Part shown: positions 6,121 through 9,708 of the stretch, one piece after another
Layout of the letters: each line of letters starts with the position of its first letter
How positions within the stretch are numbered: position 1 is the first letter of the stretch
Assembly: GCA_012512355.1 (NCBI GenBank)
Contig: JAAZEI010000244.1
Span: 1-9,708 of the forward strand
DNA: 9,708 bases
Source: Clostridiales bacterium
Lineage (GTDB): Bacteria; Bacillota; Clostridia; Christensenellales; Aristaeellaceae
Direction of reading: 5' to 3'
Made by a program: the position numbers and the translations under genes
The notes under the pieces: generated by a model
Database searches by the model: none
What the model was told of the DNA's origin: nothing
Seen by the model: the letters and a program-made list of their open reading frames with translations, nothing else

Positions 6121-7431
6121 ATGATCAAAAAGTTCCTATCTATGTTGTTGGCTACGGTGATGCTAATGTCTTTGGTTACCATCGTTACAGCTGAGGAGGC
6201 GTTGTCCGGAAAACTGACAATCTGGGCTTGGGGTGCGGATGCCGAAGCGGAACAACGAGAAGCTATCATTCAGGCATTCATCAAAGCTCACCCTGAACTG
6301 GAGGTTGAGTATTCTATTATTCCGACTGCAGATAGCGTTTGGGATCAGAAGGCCACTGCGGCTCTGACCAGCGGTTCTGGCCCAGATTTGATTCAGATGT
6401 CGCCTGACTACTTTGGTATGAACACCAAGTATTATCTGGATTTGCGTCCCTATGTGGAGCGCGATGGTATTGATCTTGATGCCGTGCTTGTGCCTGGCAT
6501 GATTAATGGTTACTACGATACTGACGGAAAGCTGGAAGGCTTCCCGATGCATGCCAATATTTTCATGATGGCTATCAACAAGGACATGTTTGACGAGGCG
6601 GGTGTTGCCTATCCTGAGCAGGGGTGGACACTGGACAATATGTTGGATTGGGGCAAAGCCTTTGTCGGTGGAGAAGGCGCTGGCAAGACCTACGCCATGG
6701 CAAAGCATTGGGTAATGAATGCCGCCATGCCTTATGCTGGTGGCAGTGCGCCTTATTCTGATGACCTGTCCGAATGCTATATGAACACTCCAGAGATTGA
6801 GAAATCACTGGAATTGTATCAGAAACTGATTCTGGAAGGCTATATGCCTAATGATGCCGAGAGTAGAACCATTCCATCTGCCATTCTTTTCCAAAGCGGT
6901 TTGTGCGCTATGTACCCGCTTGGCGGCTTTGAGGCAGCCCAGTTCCTGGCAGACTCCAAGGAGAATGGCATAAATGTCGGACTGGTCCCGATGCCTATGG
7001 GCATTGGAAATGATGGCAAAGAGATTAATGTGATTTATGCTACTGGCTGGGCGATTACCACTACGGCTAAGAACCCGGATGCTGCTTGGGCCTTCATGAA
7101 GGAAAATGCCTTCGCGAACGAGGAAATGGGAAAAGCTACTGCGATCGCTGGTATGCCCGCAGGCAAGGATGTGGCTGAAAACTACTATGCCAAGATTGAA
7201 TACGAAGGATTTGGCACGACTTTCAATGACTATATGGTGCAGCATCTCGATCTTTCTCATATCAACCCCTGGGGTGGCACTCTTGCCTCAACCGGTGATA
7301 TCTGGGCTAACATGGTAGAGGCAGTGACCATGGACGGAAAGTCTCCTGCCGAAGCGATGGCTACGTATTCGCAACAGGCAATGGATGAGTTTGCCAGCTA
7401 CGGCTTTAGTACTGCGATCAAAGCCAACTAA
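6121..7431 (+). CDS. ABC transporter sugar-binding protein (family 1)
   Basis: A 436-residue extracellular solute-binding protein of the UgpB/MalE-like family 1, the substrate receptor of a sugar importer. Residues 1-24 form a Sec signal peptide (MIKK, hydrophobic core FLSMLLATVMLMSLVTIV, then TA) with likely cleavage after Ala24 (V-T-A, then EE). The mature protein opens with GKLTIWAWGADAEAEQREAIIQAF, followed by TAALTSGSGPDLIQM and later ATGWAITTTAKNPDAAWAFMK, all typical of the family; the Trp-rich segments fit oligosaccharide binding. It lacks the lipobox cysteine expected of a Gram-positive lipoprotein. The start is supported by AAGGAGG (6104-6110) before the ATG. It is the first gene of the importer operon, followed by an intercistronic hairpin and two permeases. 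The likely cargo is a hemicellulose-type oligosaccharide, inferred from the neighbouring GH35 and GH43 enzymes. Confidence 0.95.
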   Translation: MIKKFLSMLLATVMLMSLVTIVTAEEALSGKLTIWAWGADAEAEQREAIIQAFIKAHPELEVEYSIIPTADSVWDQKATAALTSGSGPDLIQMSPDYFGMNTKYYLDLRPYVERDGIDLDAVLVPGMINGYYDTDGKLEGFPMHANIFMMAINKDMFDEAGVAYPEQGWTLDNMLDWGKAFVGGEGAGKTYAMAKHWVMNAAMPYAGGSAPYSDDLSECYMNTPEIEKSLELYQKLILEGYMPNDAESRTIPSAILFQSGLCAMYPLGGFEAAQFLADSKENGINVGLVPMPMGIGNDGKEINVIYATGWAITTTAKNPDAAWAFMKENAFANEEMGKATAIAGMPAGKDVAENYYAKIEYEGFGTTFNDYMVQHLDLSHINPWGGTLASTGDIWANMVEAVTMDGKSPAEAMATYSQQAMDEFASYGFSTAIKAN

Positions 7432-7446
7432 TCAAAAATCTGGATT

Positions 7447-7482
7447 GGCGCAGGGGGAGGATGGGCTTCCTTTGCGCCTTTT
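7447..7482 (+). terminator. Intercistronic hairpin after the binding-protein gene (attenuator-like)
   Basis: A 12-pair stem (7447-7458 with 7467-7478, three pairs being G-T) closes an 8-base loop and is followed by TTTT. The T run is short, so partial termination or protection of the upstream mRNA is likelier than a full stop. Such hairpins between binding-protein and permease genes commonly keep the binding protein in excess. Confidence 0.55.
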
Positions 7483-7502
7483 CCATATGAAAGGTGTTTT
7501 TG

Positions 7503-8396
7503 ATGAAGCGATTAACTGGGCTTAAAAAACGTAATACCATTAATTTCTATGCGTTTATCGCACCATGGCTTTTCGGTTTTTTGGTTTTGACTGTCTACCC
7601 AATGCTAGAGTCATTCCGTCTGTCACTTACTAATACTGGTTTTGCAGGTGATGGAGATTATATCGGGTTTCAAAACTTTATTCAGGCTTTCACGATTGAA
7701 ACCAGTGTATTGATTGCTTTTAAGAACACATTCTTATATGTACTTATGTTCGTACCCTGTAGTCTTGTATTGTCTTTCTTTCTTGGCTGGCTGTTGAGCA
7801 GACAAATCCGTTTTCTAGGTTTTTTCCGGAGCGTTTTTTATATTCCCTATCTCACTGCTGGTGTGGCTGTCACCATCATGTGGGGTTGGCTATTTAATGG
7901 GACCTTTGGCCTGATTAACTACGCGCTGTCATTTTTTGGTTTACAAGGTCCCAACTGGCTGGGTGACAAGAGTACAGCCCTTATAAGCATTGTGATTATG
8001 AACCTTTGGTCAATCGGCAACGGCGTGTTGATTATGTTGGCGGGGATACAGGATATTCCACGCTCCTACTTTGAAAGTGCTGAGATTGATGGTGCCTCCA
8101 CTTGGCGGCAGATTATCTCCATTACCATCCCTTTGAGTACACCCACGATTTACTTTAATCTGGTGATTGGCGTCATCGGCGCGTTCCAGCTGTTTAATCA
8201 ACCCTATATCCTGACAAATGGAGGTCCGGTGGATTCCACGATGACAGTGTCCCTGTTTATTTTCCGTAATGCATTTGAGTACGGCAAGATGGGTTATGCT
8301 TCGGCTGTGGCTTGGGCTCTGTTTTTCGCCATCATGGCTGTGGTATTGTTACTGCAAGCCTCCCAACGTAAATGGGTATTCTATGGTGATTCTTAG
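7503..8396 (+). CDS. ABC sugar transporter permease 1 (UgpA/MalF-like)
   Basis: A 297-residue inner-membrane subunit of the binding-protein-dependent sugar transporter, with about six membrane segments. The first starts at FYAFIAPWLFGFLVLTVYPM, the usual opening for this subunit class. The cytoplasmic EAA loop that docks the ATPase is at about 189-210 (YFESAEIDGASTWRQI ... TIPLSTP), and the C-terminal GGPVDST and YASAVAWALF blocks are also typical. The start is taken at the ATG at 7503, with GAAAGG (7489-7494) 8 bases upstream; an earlier GTG at 7494 overlaps that ribosome site. It is 71 bases after the binding-protein gene with a hairpin between, and 18 bases before permease 2, with which it should form a heterodimer. 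Confidence 0.95.
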   Translation: MKRLTGLKKRNTINFYAFIAPWLFGFLVLTVYPMLESFRLSLTNTGFAGDGDYIGFQNFIQAFTIETSVLIAFKNTFLYVLMFVPCSLVLSFFLGWLLSRQIRFLGFFRSVFYIPYLTAGVAVTIMWGWLFNGTFGLINYALSFFGLQGPNWLGDKSTALISIVIMNLWSIGNGVLIMLAGIQDIPRSYFESAEIDGASTWRQIISITIPLSTPTIYFNLVIGVIGAFQLFNQPYILTNGGPVDSTMTVSLFIFRNAFEYGKMGYASAVAWALFFAIMAVVLLLQASQRKWVFYGDS

Positions 8397-8414
8397 GAAA
8401 GGGGGAAAGATAGA

Positions 8415-9287
8415 ATGCAAACGACATACAAAATAAGATCTATAAAAAGCTACCGTGTCAAGCGTGCGTTTCTTCGCTCTGTTGTTTATGTTATTCTTGG
8501 GGCTTGCACAATCATCTGTATTGCGCCTTTTGTTTGGATGCTACTGACTTCTGTGAAATCGACCGCCGAAGCTTATCGCTTCCCGCCCACGATTATTCCC
8601 AAGAAGTGGCTGTGGACTAACTACACAACTGGTTTGCAGAAAGCTAACTTTCTCTTGTTCTTCCGCAACACTGCTTTTGTGGCGATCCTGTCGACTATTG
8701 GGACCGTGTTGTCTGCACAATATGTCGCCTATGGTTTTTCCAGGTTCAAGTGCAAAGGTTCTGCCTTGTTTTACACATTGATGATGGCCACAATGATGCT
8801 GCCCAATCAAGTCACCTTAATTCCCCAATATTTGTTGTACTTAAAGTTAGGGATGGTTGATACTTATTTGCCCTTGCTGATACCAGCATGGTTAGGCGGC
8901 GGTGCGTTTAATATCTTTTTGTTCATCCAATTCTTCCGGACCTTGCCCAAGGAGTTGGATGAGGCTGCATTTATTGATGGGGCTTCCACCTTCAAGACGT
9001 TCATTCATATCATGATGCCATCGGTGAAGCCAGTCTCACTGGTCGTCCTGGTCATGTCATTGGTCCATCACTGGAACGATTTCTTTACGCCACTAATCTA
9101 TATTAACAGCACCAATAAATTCACCCTTGCTATTGGTTTGCAGTTTTTGAACAGTTCGATGGGAACCACGAAGATTGGGCAGATGATGGCAGTTGCTGTA
9201 GCAACGATGATTCCCGTGCTGATCATCTTCTTTCTGGCCCAGAAGTATTTCGTTCAAGGCATCAAAATGTCTGGCATGAAGGACTAA
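8415..9287 (+). CDS. ABC sugar transporter permease 2 (UgpE/MalG-like)
   Basis: A 290-residue inner-membrane partner of permease 1. The basic N-terminus (YKIRSIKSYRVKRAF) precedes the first membrane segment (VVYVILGACTIICIAPFVWMLLTS) and the SVKSTAEAYRFPPTIIPKKW block usual for this class. The EAA loop is at about 179-202 (ELDEAAFIDGASTFKTF ... IMMPSVKP), followed by WNDFFTPLIYI. It ends in QKYFVQGIKMSGMKD, close to the FVQGLTAGAVKG ending standard in the family. A purine-rich GGGGG run (8401-8405) serves as ribosome site 9 bases before the ATG. No ATPase gene follows; such importers usually borrow a shared MsmK/UgpC-type ATPase. No convincing terminator is visible after the stop. Confidence 0.95.
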   Translation: MQTTYKIRSIKSYRVKRAFLRSVVYVILGACTIICIAPFVWMLLTSVKSTAEAYRFPPTIIPKKWLWTNYTTGLQKANFLLFFRNTAFVAILSTIGTVLSAQYVAYGFSRFKCKGSALFYTLMMATMMLPNQVTLIPQYLLYLKLGMVDTYLPLLIPAWLGGGAFNIFLFIQFFRTLPKELDEAAFIDGASTFKTFIHIMMPSVKPVSLVVLVMSLVHHWNDFFTPLIYINSTNKFTLAIGLQFLNSSMGTTKIGQMMAVAVATMIPVLIIFFLAQKYFVQGIKMSGMKD

Positions 9288-9354
9288 TGAGTAGTCACTG
9301 ATAATAAAAGTATTGGTTGATACGAGCTTTTCCAGTGCGTTGGCGATAGACGAA

Positions 9355-9389
9355 TTCGAAAATTATGATCAGCTTGCAAAATTTTGATC
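9355..9389 (+). promoter_or_regulatory. Direct repeat, candidate activator site upstream of the last gene
   Basis: TTCGAAAATTATGATC (9355-9370) and TTGCAAAATTTTGATC (9374-9389) agree at 13 of 16 positions with a 19-base period. The second copy contains the TGCAAAAT core seen in the importer operator and ends on the -35 box TTGATC. The spacing is 19 rather than 21, so binding by the same regulator is uncertain. Confidence 0.45.
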
Positions 9390-9412
9390 GATGATTGCCT
9401 GTATCATATAAC
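9384..9412 (+). promoter_or_regulatory. Candidate promoter for the last gene
   Basis: TTGATC (9384-9389, 4 of 6 to consensus), a 17-base spacer and TATAAC (9407-9412, 5 of 6). It would leave a leader of about 258 bases before the ATG at 9677, so a closer promoter at 9623-9651 competes with it. Confidence 0.4.
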
Positions 9413-9676
9413 GGGTTTGGAGTCTTTCTCAAAGACCTATGCAGCCAACTGTCGAGAAATACTTTGTGTAACCATGATGCTGCTTATGTGTAAGGAATAT
9501 ATGCGCCGATAAATGTTCTAAAGTGATTAATCAATTGGTACAATGATTGTGGGCAGACATTCAATACGATGCAGACAGTATAACTTCACGTCCTCGATAT
9601 CCGTATTATGAATCTGGATGACTTGCGCGGGTAAAACTTGCACACTATTATGTATATTCGGATTGGAGAAAGTAAG

Positions 9677-9708
9677 ATGATTTACTATGTAGACATCAAT
9701 GCGGCCGA
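9677..9708 (+). CDS. Start of a further gene, possibly a beta-helix glycosidase (partial)
   Basis: ATG at 9677 follows GGAG (9664-9667) at a 9-base spacing and opens a frame cut by the window edge after MIYYVDINAA. The pattern of a short start, YYV and N resembles the first strand of right-handed beta-helix proteins with DUF1565-type openings, a group that includes GH120 beta-xylosidases, which would fit this locus. Ten residues cannot prove this. The gene start is fairly well supported; the product is a guess from pattern and context. Confidence 0.5.
   Translation, partial: MIYYVDINAA

Larger units (their letters stand above)
9288..9676. other. 389-base intergenic region before the last gene
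   Basis: No ORF of note. It contains a near-perfect 16-base direct repeat (9355-9389), a good candidate promoter (9384-9412), the 13-mer TAAATGTTCTAAA (9510-9522) shared with the GH35 upstream region, and possibly a second promoter close to the gene: TTGCGC (9623-9628), 17 bases, TATTAT (9646-9651). No terminator for the importer operon is obvious. Confidence 0.5.

Noticed and set aside
6163..7260. Several minus-strand open frames opposite the binding-protein gene
   Set aside because: They lie wholly within a well-supported gene, have no ribosome sites or family resemblance, and show codon patterns expected of antisense shadows.
8428..8440. ACAAAATAAGATC resembling the operator repeat, at the start of permease 2
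   Set aside because: It lies in coding sequence, is a single copy, lacks the TGC part of the core, and has no promoter beside it.
9422..9436. GTCTTT-CTC-AAAGAC hairpin as terminator of the importer operon
   Set aside because: Only six pairs with a three-base loop, half of them A-T, no T-tract, and 135 bases after the stop codon.

Overview
The window looks like a carbohydrate-utilisation locus from an anaerobic Firmicute, most likely a Clostridia-type gut, rumen or digester bacterium. The grounds are strong AGGAGG-type ribosome binding sites, family-1 ABC sugar importer genes without their own ATPase, an AraC regulator of the Firmicutes type, and remnants of an IS3-family element and a group II intron. 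The solute-binding protein has a plain signal peptide with no lipobox cysteine, a style I associate with Christensenellales-like Clostridia. That placement is inference; there is no rRNA or other marker here.

Layout. Positions 1-1305 are a mobile-element graveyard: a 12-codon ORF tail, three successive hairpins (93-208), a frameshifted IS3-type transposase remnant ending in a probable IS end, then the C-terminal part of a broken group II intron reverse transcriptase/maturase followed by the intron's decayed domain V/VI, which stops 16 bases short of the first intact gene. On the minus strand, reading right to left, are a GH35-type beta-galactosidase with a DUF5597 tail (2936-4468) and a GH43 beta-xylosidase/arabinofuranosidase (1322-2917), 18 bases apart and clearly one operon. 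A 417-base divergent region separates them from an AraC-family activator on the plus strand (4886-5806). After a 314-base promoter region comes an ABC sugar importer: solute-binding protein (6121-7431), an intercistronic hairpin, permease 1 (7503-8396) and permease 2 (8415-9287). A 389-base non-coding region then leads to the first ten codons of another gene at the right edge, possibly a beta-helix enzyme.

How it works together (inference). Oligosaccharides released outside the cell are bound by the secreted binding protein, imported by the two permeases using an ATPase encoded elsewhere, and trimmed in the cytoplasm by the GH35 and GH43 enzymes, neither of which has a signal peptide. The enzyme pair points to a hemicellulose or pectin side-chain fragment carrying beta-galactose plus xylose and/or arabinose.

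The most notable regulatory signal is a perfect 13-base direct repeat with a 21-base period (5971-6004) lying against the -35 box of the importer promoter. This is the classic geometry of an AraC-family activator site. Its core TGCAAAAT recurs in the two other major non-coding regions (4728 and 9375), suggesting one small regulon. No CRISPR array, tRNA, rRNA or intact mobile element was seen, and I do not claim a wholly new system.
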